A stretch of 64,000 nt of DNA, taken from positions 1-64,000 of the forward strand of contig CALWXC010000005.1 of NCBI GenBank assembly GCA_944385415.1, given 5' to 3'. The notes under the pieces were generated by a model, which did not search any database, was not told where the DNA came from, and worked only from the letters and a program-made list of their open reading frames with translations. Positions 40,350 through 49,820 of this stretch are shown here, in pieces; the stretch's first letter is position 1, and each line of letters begins with the position of its first letter. Both the position numbers and the translations under genes were made by a program. This stretch comes from an uncultured Oscillospiraceae bacterium (GTDB taxonomy: Bacteria; Bacillota; Clostridia; Oscillospirales; Oscillospiraceae).

Positions 40350-40506
40350 AGCTGATCTCTCCTCGCCAGTCACAGTGTGGACAGTTTGGGCACATTATAC
40401 CAAATCCCGGGACGGGATGCAAGGTGATAGGAATGGGAAAAATGCTACAAATTGCAGGATATTTGTGATATACTAGGGGAGATTTGAAAGAACAGGAGTG
40501 CATACC

Positions 40507-41640
40507 ATGACAGATAAGGAAATTTCTGAGATCCGGCGGCGGTTCCGCCCCGACCGGACCAATATCACCCACATTGCCGGCTGCTATGTCAGCGACAACC
40601 GGGAGATCATCGCCCGGTTTGACCAGCCGGTGGCTACGGCCACGGAAAACGAACGGGAAAAGTACATGGCCCTGCTGAAACGGTCCCTTTCCGGCGGCCA
40701 GGGCAAGAATCTGCTGGATATCACCTTCCAGACGGCCCAGGTGGCCGACAGCGATGAACACCGTCTTTTGATGAATCTGCGGGACTCGGGCCTCAAGAAC
40801 GAGTCGGTGCTGGACCAGTTCTTTGAGACGGTGGTCCAATCCCTGGCCATGGAGACCAATTACGTCATTCTCTTGGCCCACGACGTCTACGACGTGCCCT
40901 ACAAGGGACGAGACGGGGGCCATATGGCCGACGGCTCGGATACACAATTTTCCTACATTGTGTGTAGTATCTGCCCGGTGAAGCTGACCAAGCCCAATCT
41001 GTGCTTTGACGCCCACGAGCAGACCTTCCACCTCCAGACCCAGGACTTTGTGGTGGCCGCACCGGAGCTGGGCTTCCTCTTCCCGGCCTTCGACAGCCGC
41101 AGCACCAACCTGTATAACGCCCTCTATTACACCCGCAGCGCCGAGAACGTCCACGAGGATTTCATTGAGGCCATATTCCGTACAGAGCCGCCCATGGCTG
41201 CCGCCGACCAGAAGGAGACCTTCCAGCTGATGCTGTCGGATTCTCTGGAGGAGTCGTGCAGCTACGACGTGGTGCAGACCATGCACAGCCACCTCAGCGA
41301 CCTGATCGCCGACCACAAGGCCAACCACGACCCGGAACCCCTGGTACTGACGAAGCAGCAGGTGGAGCAGGTTCTGGAATCCTGCGGGGTGGAGCAGGCG
41401 GAGCTGGAGAGCTTCGACAAACGCTTTGATGATGAATTCGGCGCCGACGCCATTCTCAGCCCCGCCAACCTCATTGATGCCAAGCAGATGCAGGTCAGCA
41501 CCCCGGATGTGACCATCAAGGTCAATCCCGAACGGAAAGACCTGGTGGAGACCCGCGTCATCAACGGCGCCAAGTATATTCTGGTCCGGGCCGACGACTC
41601 CGTGGAGGTCAACGGCATCAACATTCATATCCAGGAGTGA
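40507..41640 (+). CDS. DUF4317 family protein
   Basis: A 377-aa soluble protein starting MTDKEISEIRRRFRPDRTNI, then ITHIAGCYVSDNREIIARF, a pattern I recognise from DUF4317 proteins of Clostridia. The ATG at 40507 has an AGGAG site; a GTG at 40498 is in frame but sits in that site. No motif gives a function. A single-gene unit convergent with the heat-shock operon. Confidence 0.85.
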   Translation: MTDKEISEIRRRFRPDRTNITHIAGCYVSDNREIIARFDQPVATATENEREKYMALLKRSLSGGQGKNLLDITFQTAQVADSDEHRLLMNLRDSGLKNESVLDQFFETVVQSLAMETNYVILLAHDVYDVPYKGRDGGHMADGSDTQFSYIVCSICPVKLTKPNLCFDAHEQTFHLQTQDFVVAAPELGFLFPAFDSRSTNLYNALYYTRSAENVHEDFIEAIFRTEPPMAAADQKETFQLMLSDSLEESCSYDVVQTMHSHLSDLIADHKANHDPEPLVLTKQQVEQVLESCGVEQAELESFDKRFDDEFGADAILSPANLIDAKQMQVSTPDVTIKVNPERKDLVETRVINGAKYILVRADDSVEVNGINIHIQE

Positions 41641-41740
41641 CCAGCAGCGCCGTTCTGTATATCGGGACGGCGCTGCCTGTAAAAAACGTATGGCGGGACC
41701 TGTGTGTCCCGCCGCTGGCACGTTTCCCGGTTGCTACCGG

Positions 41741-42036
41741 CGTAGGGGCCGGCATTCTTGACGGTCCCGCGTGGGGGGCGGTGTGACACTTTTTCGCTTT
41801 TCACTTTTCACTATTACTTAAACAAAAAGGCCGTCGGCCGCCACCCGTGTTGGGGTGGGGCCGACGGCCTTCGGCTTTGCCGGGGAACTGCGCCATCCAT
41901 CTGCGAATGGCGTTTGGGAACGCTGGAGAGTTTCGCGCCGTGCGCGGCGCGGGAATTTCGCCCGCTGCGGCGGGCGACCGGGGGCGCTGCCCCCTGGACC
42001 CCTGCGATTTTTTGAAAAAATCGCGTAAAACTTTTA
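41741..42036 (+). repeat. Structured intergenic repeat, copy A
   Basis: This 296-bp gene-free stretch between the DUF4317 gene and dnaJ matches, end to end, the reverse complement of 47625-47913. Shared landmarks in order are CGTAGGGGCCGGCAT, an AGGC...GCCT hairpin, GCGCCATC...GATGGCG or AATGGCG, a TGCG-loop hairpin, CGCCCGCTGCGGCGGGCG, a GC-rich hairpin, GATTTTT...AAAAATC, and TAAAACTTT at the end. Stems differ between copies by paired changes (see findings), so a folded form is conserved. Confidence 0.85.
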
Positions 42037-42040
42037 AATA

Positions 42041-43201
42041 TTAGCTTTCAAAGTTGTCCTTGAGCTTCTCAAAGAACCCTTTTATTTTGGACGGCTCCGC
42101 GTCATCGTCGGGAGCATTCTCCAACTGCCGCAGCAATTCCTTCTGCGTCTTGGTCAGCTTGGTGGGAGTACGGACCACCACGGTCACATACTGATCGCCG
42201 CGGGTCTTATAGCCCACATTATACATGCCCTTGCCCTTGAGCCGGAAGGTAGTACCGGTCTGGGTGCCCTCGGGGATATGGTACCGGACCTTGCCGTCCA
42301 GCGTCTCCACATCGATATCGGCACCCAGCGCCGCCTGGGTAAAGGTAATGGGGATTTCACAGAGGATATTGGCGCCGTCCCGCTCAAAGAACTTGTGCCG
42401 CTTCACAGCCACGGTCACCAGCAAATCGCCTCTGGGACCGCCGTTGGAGCCAACATTGCCCTCGCCGCGGATGCGGACGCTCTGGCCGTGGTCGATACCG
42501 GCGGGGATATTCACCGTCAGCTTTTTGTTCCGGCGAACCTTGCCCTTGCCCTTACAGGTGGGACAGGGGTCCTTGATGGTCTTGCCCGCGCCGCCGCACT
42601 TGGGACAGGCCGACTGCTGGGCAAAGGTGCCGAAGGCCGTCTGCCGGGTGGTGCGCACCGTACCGGTGCCGCCGCAGTTGGAGCAGGTCTCCGGTGTGCA
42701 GCCCTCGGCACAGCCGGAGCCATGGCACTTGGCGCACTCCTCGATGACGGGAACCGTGATCTCCTTTTCTACGCCGAAAGCGGCTTCCTCAAAGGTGATC
42801 TCCACCTGAGCCATAACATTCTGGCCCTTCTGGGGCGCATTGCGCCGGGCGGAACTGCTGCCGCCCCCGCCGAAGCCGAAGAAATCGCCGAAGATATCGC
42901 CCAGGTCGCCGAAACCGAAGCCGCCGCCAAACCCGCCGCCGAAGCCGCCGCCGGGGTTGAAGTTGGGGTCCACACCGGCGAAGCCGTACTGGTCATACCG
43001 GGCCTTCTTATCCGGGTCCGACAGGACCTCATACGCCTCATTGATCTCCTTGAACCGTTCCTCGGCGGCCTTATCGCCGGGGTTCTGGTCCGGGTGATAT
43101 TTCATGGCCAGCTTGCGGTATGCCTTCTTCAATTCGGCGTCGGATGCGCTCTTTTCTACGCCCAGCACCTCATAATAGTCTCTTTTGTTCTCGTTTGCCA
43201 T
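42041..43201 (-). CDS. dnaJ: Chaperone protein DnaJ
   Basis: A 387-aa type-I J protein that delivers substrates to DnaK and stimulates its ATPase. J domain (residues about 5-70) with [14 protein letters not shown], Gly/Phe region (about 75-110), four CxxCxGxG zinc motifs ([32 protein letters not shown]), and the C-terminal beta-sandwich domains with [18 protein letters not shown]. The start at 43201 follows GAGGTGAAG. It ends the hrcA-grpE-dnaK-dnaJ operon. Confidence 0.97.
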   Translation of the reverse strand: MANENKRDYYEVLGVEKSASDAELKKAYRKLAMKYHPDQNPGDKAAEERFKEINEAYEVLSDPDKKARYDQYGFAGVDPNFNPGGGFGGGFGGGFGFGDLGDIFGDFFGFGGGGSSSARRNAPQKGQNVMAQVEITFEEAAFGVEKEITVPVIEECAKCHGSGCAEGCTPETCSNCGGTGTVRTTRQTAFGTFAQQSACPKCGGAGKTIKDPCPTCKGKGKVRRNKKLTVNIPAGIDHGQSVRIRGEGNVGSNGGPRGDLLVTVAVKRHKFFERDGANILCEIPITFTQAALGADIDVETLDGKVRYHIPEGTQTGTTFRLKGKGMYNVGYKTRGDQYVTVVVRTPTKLTKTQKELLRQLENAPDDDAEPSKIKGFFEKLKDNFES

Positions 43202-43252
43202 GGGAATCTTCACCTCTTGTCTGGTGATGTATCATTACGGATTACGGGAAGT

Positions 43253-43280
43253 CAGCCCCCGGGCCGGGCCGCGGGGGCTG
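43253..43280. other. GC-rich hairpin between dnaK and dnaJ
   Basis: CAGCCCCC (43253-43260) pairs with GGGGGCTG (43273-43280). There is no T-run, so it is more likely a partial attenuator or mRNA stability element than a full terminator. Confidence 0.55.
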
Positions 43281-43296
43281 GAAAATTCCAATTTAC

Positions 43297-45129
43297 TTAC
43301 TGGTTGTCGTCCACAACCTCGTAGTCGGCATCCACCACGCCGTCATTGTTCTGACCGGCGGCAGCACCTGCGTCGGGAGCGCCCTGCTGGGCAGCGCCGG
43401 CAGCCTGATAGATCTTCTCACCGATGGCCTGGAGCGCCTTCTGCACATCGTCGGTGGCCGTCTTGATGGCCTGGACGTCAGTGCCCTTGATGGTCTCCTT
43501 CAGCTTCTCCACAGCGGCCTGGACAGGAGCCTTGTCGCTGTCGGTCAGCTTGTCGCCCAGATCATTGAGGGTCTTCTCGGTCTGGTAGATGACCTGATCG
43601 GCGGTGTTGCGGGTGTCCACCTCGTCCTTGCGGGCCTTATCCTCGGCGGCATACTGCTCGGCCTCCTTGACGGCCTTGTCGATGTCCTCCTTGGACAGGT
43701 TGGTGGAAGCGGTGATGGTGATCTTCTGCTCGGCGCCGGTGCCCAGGTCCTTGGCGGACACGTTGACGATACCGTTGGCGTCGATGTCGAAGGTAACCTC
43801 GATCTGGGGCACGCCGCGGGGAGCGGGAGCAATGCCCGTCAGCTGGAACTTGCCCAGGGTCTTGTTGTAAGCGGCCATCTCACGCTCGCCCTGCAGCACA
43901 TGGACCTCTACAGAGGGCTGGTTGTCGGCGGCAGTGGAGAAGATCTGGCTCTTCTTGGTGGGGATGGTGGTGTTCCGCTCGATGAGCTTGGTGAACACGC
44001 CGCCCATGGTCTCAATGCCCAGGCTCAGGGGAGTCACGTCCAGCAGCAGCAGGCCCTTGACGTCGCCGCCCAGCACGCCGCCCTGGATGGCAGCGCCCAC
44101 GGCCACGCACTCATCGGGGTTGATGCCCTTGAAACCGTCCTTGCCGGTGATGCCCTTAACAGCCTCCTGCACGGCGGGGATACGGGTGGAGCCGCCCACC
44201 AGCAGGACCTTGTTCAAATCGCTGGCGGAGAGACCGGCGTCGGCCATAGCCTGACGGACGGGGCCCATGGTGGCCTCCACCAGACGGGCGGTCAGCTCGT
44301 TGAACTTGGCCCGGGTCAGGGTCACGTCCAGGTGCTTGGGGCCGGTGGCGTCGGCGGTGATATAGGGCAGGTTGATGTTGGTGGTGGTAACGCCGGACAG
44401 CTCAATCTTGGCCTTCTCGGCGGCCTCCTTCAGACGCTGCATGGCGACCTTGTCGTTGCTCAGGTCAATGCCCTCGGCCTTCTTGAACTCGGCAATCAGG
44501 TACTTGATGATCTCTTCGTCGAAGTCATCGCCGCCCAGGTGGGTGTCGCCGTTGGTGGCCAGAACCTCAATGACGCCGTCGCCGATCTCCAGGATGGAGA
44601 CGTCGAAGGTGCCGCCGCCCAGGTCGTAGACCATGATCTTCTGATCACTTTCCTTGTCCACGCCGTAGGCCAGAGCCGCAGCGGTGGGCTCGTTGATGAT
44701 ACGCTTGACCTCCAGGCCGGCGATCTTACCGGCGTCCTTGGTGGCCTGACGCTGGGCGTCGTTGAAGTATGCGGGAACGGTGATGACCGCCTCGGTGACG
44801 GGGCCGCCCAGATAAGCCTCGGCGTCAGCCTTCAGCTTCTGCAGGATCATGGCGCTGATTTCCTGGGGGGTGTACTTCTTATCATCGATGGTCACACGGT
44901 AATCAGAACCCATGTGACGCTTGATGGACGAAACGGTGCGGTCGTGGTTGGTGACGGCCTGGCGCTTTGCCACCTGGCCCACCATGCGCTCGCCGGTCTT
45001 GGAGAACGCGACGACAGAGGGGGTAGTACGGTTGCCTTCGGCGTTGGCGATGACAACGGGCTCGCCGCCTTCCATAACGGCGACGCAAGAGTTTGTGGTA
45101 CCAAGGTCGATACCGATAATCTTAGACAT
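43297..45129 (-). CDS. dnaK: Chaperone protein DnaK (Hsp70)
   Basis: A 610-aa Hsp70. The ATPase domain starts [20 protein letters not shown] and contains the phosphate-2 motif [13 protein letters not shown] and [14 protein letters not shown]. The substrate-binding domain starts [18 protein letters not shown], and the disordered tail is rich in Gly/Ala/Gln. The length is typical of Gram-positive DnaK, which lacks the ATPase-domain insertion of the E. coli protein. The ATG at 45129 has an AGGAGG site. Heat-shock control comes from the CIRCE element upstream of hrcA. Confidence 0.98.
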   Translation of the reverse strand: MSKIIGIDLGTTNSCVAVMEGGEPVVIANAEGNRTTPSVVAFSKTGERMVGQVAKRQAVTNHDRTVSSIKRHMGSDYRVTIDDKKYTPQEISAMILQKLKADAEAYLGGPVTEAVITVPAYFNDAQRQATKDAGKIAGLEVKRIINEPTAAALAYGVDKESDQKIMVYDLGGGTFDVSILEIGDGVIEVLATNGDTHLGGDDFDEEIIKYLIAEFKKAEGIDLSNDKVAMQRLKEAAEKAKIELSGVTTTNINLPYITADATGPKHLDVTLTRAKFNELTARLVEATMGPVRQAMADAGLSASDLNKVLLVGGSTRIPAVQEAVKGITGKDGFKGINPDECVAVGAAIQGGVLGGDVKGLLLLDVTPLSLGIETMGGVFTKLIERNTTIPTKKSQIFSTAADNQPSVEVHVLQGEREMAAYNKTLGKFQLTGIAPAPRGVPQIEVTFDIDANGIVNVSAKDLGTGAEQKITITASTNLSKEDIDKAVKEAEQYAAEDKARKDEVDTRNTADQVIYQTEKTLNDLGDKLTDSDKAPVQAAVEKLKETIKGTDVQAIKTATDDVQKALQAIGEKIYQAAGAAQQGAPDAGAAAGQNNDGVVDADYEVVDDNQ

Positions 45130-45188
45130 AATCAATTCCTCCTACTATATAAAACCTAGTGTTTACAAATTCAGTGACGGCAATTCCG

Positions 45189-45743
45189 TCAGTTGGCCAC
45201 GCGGACCATGGCGAAGCGGACCACCTTCTCGCCGATGCGGAAGCCCTTCTGGAACACTTCGCACAGGACATTCTCCGGGAAGTTCTCGTCTTCACAGTGC
45301 ATGACGGCGTTGTGCATATTGGGATCGAAGGTGTCGCCCACGTTGCCGAAGGATTCCACACCCAGCTTTTCCAGCACTTCCATCAGGCCGGTCATGGTCA
45401 TTTCCACGCCCTTTTTATAGGCCTCGTCGGCGGTGGGCTGGTTCAGCGCCCGCTCCAGATTGTCATAGACCGGCAGGAACTTGGCCACGGTCTCCACCCG
45501 GATATCGGTGTAGAGATTGTCCTTTTCCTTCTGGCTCCGCTTGCGGAAGTTGTCGTACTCGGCCAGGAGCCGCAGGTATTTGTCCTGCTCCTCCTGGAGC
45601 TGCTGTTCCAGCTGCTGCCGCTGGGCGTCGGTGTTTTCCGGCTCCTGGGCGGTTTCAGCCGTTTCAACGGCCGCCTCTACTTCCTCCACTTCCTGCTCCT
45701 CGGGCTCCTGGGCCTGGGGATTCTGCTTGGTTTCCTTTGCCAT
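45189..45743 (-). CDS. grpE: Nucleotide exchange factor GrpE
   Basis: A 184-aa GrpE that releases ADP from DnaK. An acidic Glu-rich N-terminus is followed by a long coiled coil (QLQEEQDKYLRLLAEYDNFRKRS) and the C-terminal beta domain (VGDTFDPNMHNAVM..., GFRIGEKVVRFAMVRVAN). The start at 45743 excludes a short extension that overlaps hrcA. Between hrcA and dnaK. Confidence 0.96.
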   Translation of the reverse strand: MAKETKQNPQAQEPEEQEVEEVEAAVETAETAQEPENTDAQRQQLEQQLQEEQDKYLRLLAEYDNFRKRSQKEKDNLYTDIRVETVAKFLPVYDNLERALNQPTADEAYKKGVEMTMTGLMEVLEKLGVESFGNVGDTFDPNMHNAVMHCEDENFPENVLCEVFQKGFRIGEKVVRFAMVRVAN

Positions 45744-45761
45744 GATGGTACTACACATCCT

Positions 45762-46823
45762 TTATTCCGTACCGCCGTCGGACTCTTTGGCCGGCGGTAA
45801 TTCATTCTTTCCAAACATACGGCCGAGGCCCTCGGCAAAGTAGCTGAGCCGGGCCGTGACCTGGGCGTAATCCATGCGGGTGGGTCCCACCACGCCGATC
45901 ATGCCCTGCATGCCATCGCCGATGTCAAACCGGGTCATGACCACAGAGGTGTCTTTCAGCTCCTTGGCAATGTTTTCCGGTCCCACGAGAATCTGTACCG
46001 GCCCGTCGGTGGGAGCCGGGAGATTGGCGATGACCTCTTCATCCAGGGTGGACAGCACTTCCTGGGCCTTTTCCACATCCCGGTATTCGGGCTGGCCCAG
46101 CAGCTTCATCTGTCCGGTCAGATACACGTCGCTGTGCTGCTGCTCCTGCAAAATGCGCACCGTGTAATCCACGATGATGGGCACCAGATCGGCGGCGGCT
46201 CCAGCGGATTTCCGGATTTTACTGAGAATCTCCGGCGTGATCTGCTCGGCGCTCAAATCGGTGAGGCTGGCGTTGAGGACCGCCGACAGAAGCTTCAAAT
46301 CCTGTTCCTGAATGTTCAGGGGCAGCTTGATGAGCTTGTTCTTGACGGTCTCCGTATTGGTCATGACCACCAGAATAAAGCTGCCGGTGTGGGCGCTGAG
46401 AATCTCAAAGTGCTTGACCGTAGGCAGCTGTCCCACGCGGGACGTTACAGCGTAGGCCGGAAGGTTGGTCCAGTTGGAAACCATCTTGCCCACCTGGGTC
46501 ATGACCTTGTCAAACTCCTGGAGTTTCAGCTCCATGGCCTCGTTGAGGCTTTGGGTCTCGTCGATGGACAGCCGGTAGCCCTCCATCAATTCGTTGACGT
46601 AGAGCCGGTATCCCGCCGGAGACGGGATGCGTCCGGCCGACGTGTGGGGCTGTTCCAGGTAGCCCATCTCGGTCAGGTCCGCCATCTCATTGCGGATGGT
46701 GGCCGAGGAGACGTCCATGCCCGGCATGGCCGCGATGGCCTTGGAGCCCACAGGCTCCGCCGTCTGGATGTAGCAGTCCACGATGGCCCGAAGGATTTTC
46801 TTTTTCCGCTCGGTCAATTCCAT
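45762..46823 (-). CDS. hrcA: Heat-inducible transcription repressor HrcA
   Basis: A 353-aa repressor of class-I heat-shock genes. An N-terminal winged helix (LTERKKKILRAIVDCYIQTAEPVGS, SSATIRNEMADLTEMGYLEQPHTSAGR) is followed by the GAF-like and dimerisation domains, with DGMQGMIGVVGPTRMDYAQV near the end. It binds the CIRCE site just upstream of its own gene, so the operon is autoregulated and depends on chaperone availability. GAGGAGG precedes the ATG. Confidence 0.97.
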   Translation of the reverse strand: MELTERKKKILRAIVDCYIQTAEPVGSKAIAAMPGMDVSSATIRNEMADLTEMGYLEQPHTSAGRIPSPAGYRLYVNELMEGYRLSIDETQSLNEAMELKLQEFDKVMTQVGKMVSNWTNLPAYAVTSRVGQLPTVKHFEILSAHTGSFILVVMTNTETVKNKLIKLPLNIQEQDLKLLSAVLNASLTDLSAEQITPEILSKIRKSAGAAADLVPIIVDYTVRILQEQQHSDVYLTGQMKLLGQPEYRDVEKAQEVLSTLDEEVIANLPAPTDGPVQILVGPENIAKELKDTSVVMTRFDIGDGMQGMIGVVGPTRMDYAQVTARLSYFAEGLGRMFGKNELPPAKESDGGTE

Positions 46824-46844
46824 GGTCTGTGCCTCCTCTTTGTT

Positions 46845-46871
46845 TTAGCACTCGTCATCCCTGAGTGCTAA
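46845..46871. promoter_or_regulatory. CIRCE operator
   Basis: TTAGCACTC (46845-46853), 9 nt, GAGTGCTAA (46863-46871): an exact match to the CIRCE consensus bound by HrcA. It lies between the promoter and the hrcA ATG. Confidence 0.98.
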
Positions 46872-46875
46872 CTGT

Positions 46876-46904
46876 ACTTTACCACTCTCCTTCGCCGTTG
46901 TCAA
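46876..46904 (-). promoter_or_regulatory. Promoter of the hrcA-grpE-dnaK-dnaJ operon
   Basis: On the minus strand TTGACA (46904-46899) and TAAAGT (46881-46876) are 17 nt apart, directly upstream of CIRCE. Confidence 0.85.
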
Positions 46905-47018
46905 TAGGTCTTTTTTGAAATATTTATGAACATGTGCCAAAAAGGAAAAGCTGTCCTTGTGCATAGCGCAATCATACGGTACAATGGGGAAAAATCCCCG
47001 AAAGGAGTTTATTCTATT

Positions 47019-47621
47019 ATGATGGAACCGACGGCGGCAGCCCTGTGGCTGGATTCCGCCTTTGCAGAGTTTGACACGGCGGTGTTGGGGGCGGTGCACG
47101 CCGTACAGCAGAGCGGCGCCGACGCGGTGCTGGGCCCTCTGGCCCGTGGGCTGGACCTGTTTGGAAAGGCGGGCCTGGGGCTCATTGCGCTGGGCCTGGT
47201 GTTGACAGCCCTGTCCGGGACGCGCCGGTACGGCGTGGCGGTACTGCTGGCATTGGCCATCGGCGCCCTCTTTACCAATGTGGCGTTGAAGCCCCTGGTG
47301 GGCCGGGAGCGGCCCTATGCCGATGAAACCCGCGTGCTTCACCAATGGTGGCAGGAGGCCGGGGCGGAAACAGAATCGGACCACTCTTTCCCCTCGGGCC
47401 ACACCACGGCGGCTATGGCGGCCATGGCAGCGCTGTTTTTATTGAATAGGCGGAAGCTGTGGCCGTGTCTGATCGGGGCGGCCCTGATGGGATTGTCCCG
47501 GCTGTATCTGGTGGTCCACTATCCAACGGATGTGATCGCCGGGTGGCTGATCGGGTTCCTGGCGGCGGCGCTGGCCGTCTGGCTCCTGCACTACGTCCCC
47601 TGGTTCCACCAGCACCCATAG
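47019..47621 (+). CDS. PAP2-family membrane phosphatase
   Basis: A 200-aa membrane phosphatase. The three PAP2 motifs are visible: KPLVGRERPYADE (K-x6-R-P), PSGHTTAAMAA (P-S-G-H) and SRLYLVVHYPTDVIAG (S-R-x5-H-x3-D). It has about five TM helices. Such enzymes recycle undecaprenyl pyrophosphate or dephosphorylate phosphatidic acid or PGP. The start at 47019 has GAAAGGAG; the longer frame reads through the divergent promoter. Divergent from hrcA. Confidence 0.9.
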   Translation: MMEPTAAALWLDSAFAEFDTAVLGAVHAVQQSGADAVLGPLARGLDLFGKAGLGLIALGLVLTALSGTRRYGVAVLLALAIGALFTNVALKPLVGRERPYADETRVLHQWWQEAGAETESDHSFPSGHTTAAMAAMAALFLLNRRKLWPCLIGAALMGLSRLYLVVHYPTDVIAGWLIGFLAAALAVWLLHYVPWFHQHP

Positions 47622-47624
47622 ATT

Positions 47625-47913
47625 AAAGTTTTACTCGATTTTTCAAAAATCGCAGTTTCCAGAGGCAGAGCCTCTGTTCGCCCGCCGCAGCGGGCGAAAC
47701 ACCCGCCCCGCGCACGGGGCGAAATCCCAAGTCGTCCCAAAGCGCCATCCGCAGATGGCGCAATCTCCGCGGCGTATGCCGCAAGGCGGCCGTTCCCACC
47801 ACAACGCGGGTGGCGGACGGCCGCCTTTTTGTACACCCCACCGTAGGGCACGGCATCCCTGACGCGTCCGCACCGCACTCCATCCGGGGCCGTCAAGGAT
47901 GCCGGCCCCTACG
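47625..47913 (-). repeat. Structured intergenic repeat, copy B
   Basis: A 289-bp copy, inverted relative to 41741-42036, filling most of the gap between the PAP2 gene and the aminopeptidase. Read on the minus strand it starts CGTAGGGGCCGGCATCC and ends CGAGTAAAACTTTAA, with the same series of hairpins as copy A. Several stems have changed on both sides. No gene in it is supported. The remaining 127 bp to 48040 hold the aminopeptidase leader. Confidence 0.85.
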
Positions 47914-48040
47914 TCTGGTAGTGATCGGCAGCCCCGGCGGTTCCTGTCGGTCTGTTCTTGCATCCCTCTTGCCCCGGCGGCGCGGCGGTGGTATACTGGA
48001 TAAGATCAAACGATACTACCATACAATGGAGGCATTTCCC

Positions 48041-49114
48041 ATGAACCATATTGCAGCCATTCAGAAGGCTCTGCCCGAAGCCGGTCTCGACGGCGTTTTG
48101 CTGACCTGCCGGGCCAACCGTTTTTACGCTGTGGATTTCGATTCCTACGGCACCGACGGCGCGTGTCTCATCACCCCCGATCACGCCTGGTACTGGACCG
48201 ACAGCCGTTACATCGAAGCTGCCAGTAAGCGCATCACCGGCGCGGACGTGGGCCTGACGGACCGGGCACATCCCTATAAGGACCTGTTCGCCCAGGTCAT
48301 CCGGGACCACAAAATTGAGAAGCTGGGCATTGACGAGGAGACCATGACCCTGGCCGATCATGACCGGTATGCCGAGGCCCTGCCCTGCGTGCTCACCGGC
48401 GCTTCCGCCATGATGAACCGCCTGCGTGCCGTCAAGGACGACGAGGAAGTGGCCCGGATGATGCGGGCCCAGCGCATTGCTGAGCAGGCCTGGGTGGAGC
48501 TCCACAACGACATCCGCCCCGGCGTCACGGAAAAATTCCTGGCGGCCCGGCTGATTTTCCTCATGCTGGCCGGCGGCGCGGAAAACGTGTCCTTTGACCC
48601 CATTGTGGTCTCCGGCCCCAACGGTTCCATGCCCCACGGCGTGCCGTCGGAAAAGCCGCTCCAGGACGGCGAATTTGTCACCTTCGACTTTGGCGCCCTC
48701 TATCAGGGCTACTGCTCCGATATGACCCGGACCGTGGCCATCGGCCACGCCACCGACGAGATGCAGCATAGCTATCAGGCCGTGCTGGATGCCCAGTTGG
48801 CCGCCATCGGCGCATTCAAGGCCGGTACGCCCGGCTGTGACGTTCACAACGCCGCCGTGGCCGTACTGGAAGAGCGTGGTCTGGCCCAGTATTTCACCCA
48901 TGGCCTGGGCCACAGCGTGGGCATCGAAATCCACGAGGCCCCCAACGCCAACCCCAACAACGAGAAGCCCCTGCCCGAGGGCGCTGTGGTCACTGCTGAG
49001 CCCGGCATCTATATTCCCGGCTCTTACGGCATCCGCATCGAGGACATGGTTCTGGTGCGTAAGGACGGCTGTGCCAACCTGACCCTGGCGCCCAAGCAGC
49101 TGGAAATTCTTTAA
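48041..49114 (+). CDS. Xaa-Pro aminopeptidase / M24 peptidase
   Basis: A 357-aa M24 metallopeptidase. The creatinase-like N-terminal domain (residues about 1-125) is followed by the pita-bread catalytic domain with metal ligands in FDFGALYQGYCSDMTRT (two Asp), HGLGHSVGIEIHEAP (His), AEPGIYIPG (Glu) and IRIEDM (Glu). It removes N-terminal residues before proline. The start at 48041 has GGAGG at 8 nt; upstream codons belong to the repeat. Confidence 0.93.
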   Translation: MNHIAAIQKALPEAGLDGVLLTCRANRFYAVDFDSYGTDGACLITPDHAWYWTDSRYIEAASKRITGADVGLTDRAHPYKDLFAQVIRDHKIEKLGIDEETMTLADHDRYAEALPCVLTGASAMMNRLRAVKDDEEVARMMRAQRIAEQAWVELHNDIRPGVTEKFLAARLIFLMLAGGAENVSFDPIVVSGPNGSMPHGVPSEKPLQDGEFVTFDFGALYQGYCSDMTRTVAIGHATDEMQHSYQAVLDAQLAAIGAFKAGTPGCDVHNAAVAVLEERGLAQYFTHGLGHSVGIEIHEAPNANPNNEKPLPEGAVVTAEPGIYIPGSYGIRIEDMVLVRKDGCANLTLAPKQLEIL

Positions 49115-49146
49115 TGTGAAACTAGAAAGAGAAAGGACGCGGTAGT

Positions 49147-49818
49147 ATGCGGATTCTGGTGGCGGAGGACGAGCAGGACCTGAACCGGCTGATGGTACAG
49201 GCATTGGAACGGGCTGGATACAGTGTGGACAGCTGCTATGACGGCGCCGACGCCCTGGACTATGCCGCCGGGGCCGACTATGACTGCATCCTGCTGGACA
49301 TTATGATGCCAAAAGCCGACGGCCGCACCGTGCTGCGCACTTTGCGCAGCCGGGGCTGTGCCGTGCCGGTGATCTTTTTGACGGCCCTGGACAGCGTCCA
49401 GGACCGGATCGACGGTCTCGATTTAGGTGCCGACGACTATTTGGTCAAACCCTTCGACATGGCGGAGCTGCTGGCCCGTATCCGGGCGGCCACCCGCAAG
49501 TATGGCGGCCAGAAAACCACCGTGCTGACGGCGGGAGACCTGAGTCTGGACACGGTGACCCATGGAGTGACCCGGGCCGGGCAGACCATCAACCTGTCGG
49601 CCAAGGAGTATGCCATTCTCGAATACCTGCTGCGGAACAAGGGGGCGGTGCTGTCCCGGGCCCAGCTGGAAAACCACATCTGGAATTATGACTACGCCGG
49701 GGGTTCCAACGTGGTGGACGTCTATATTGCCTACCTGCGGAAAAAAGTGGACGCCCCCTTTGATAAAAAGCTCATCCACACGGTGCGGGGCGCCGGGTGG
49801 GTGCTACGGGAGGAATGA
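49147..49818 (+). CDS. OmpR/PhoB-family response regulator
   Basis: A 223-aa regulator. The receiver starts MRILVAEDEQDLNRLM, has phosphoacceptor D in ILLDIMMPKADG (near 53) and conserved K in DYLVKPFDM. The C-terminal winged helix has LSAKEYAILEYLLRNKGAVLSR and NVVDVYIAYLRKKVD. It is coupled to the histidine kinase that follows and probably activates the PepSY lipoprotein gene downstream. Confidence 0.95.
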   Translation: MRILVAEDEQDLNRLMVQALERAGYSVDSCYDGADALDYAAGADYDCILLDIMMPKADGRTVLRTLRSRGCAVPVIFLTALDSVQDRIDGLDLGADDYLVKPFDMAELLARIRAATRKYGGQKTTVLTAGDLSLDTVTHGVTRAGQTINLSAKEYAILEYLLRNKGAVLSRAQLENHIWNYDYAGGSNVVDVYIAYLRKKVDAPFDKKLIHTVRGAGWVLREE

Positions 49819-49820
49819 CC

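Noticed and set aside
40222..41721. 499-aa minus frame opposite the DUF4317 gene
   Set aside because: Shadow frame. It would also overlap the start region of the FmdE-like gene and has no RBS.
43900..45159. 419-aa + frame opposite dnaK
   Set aside because: Well-known type of dnaK antisense frame with Gly/Val/Asp-rich text and no domain.
47909..49204. 431-aa minus frame opposite the aminopeptidase gene
   Set aside because: Shadow frame. The + frame holds all five metal ligands of M24 peptidases.
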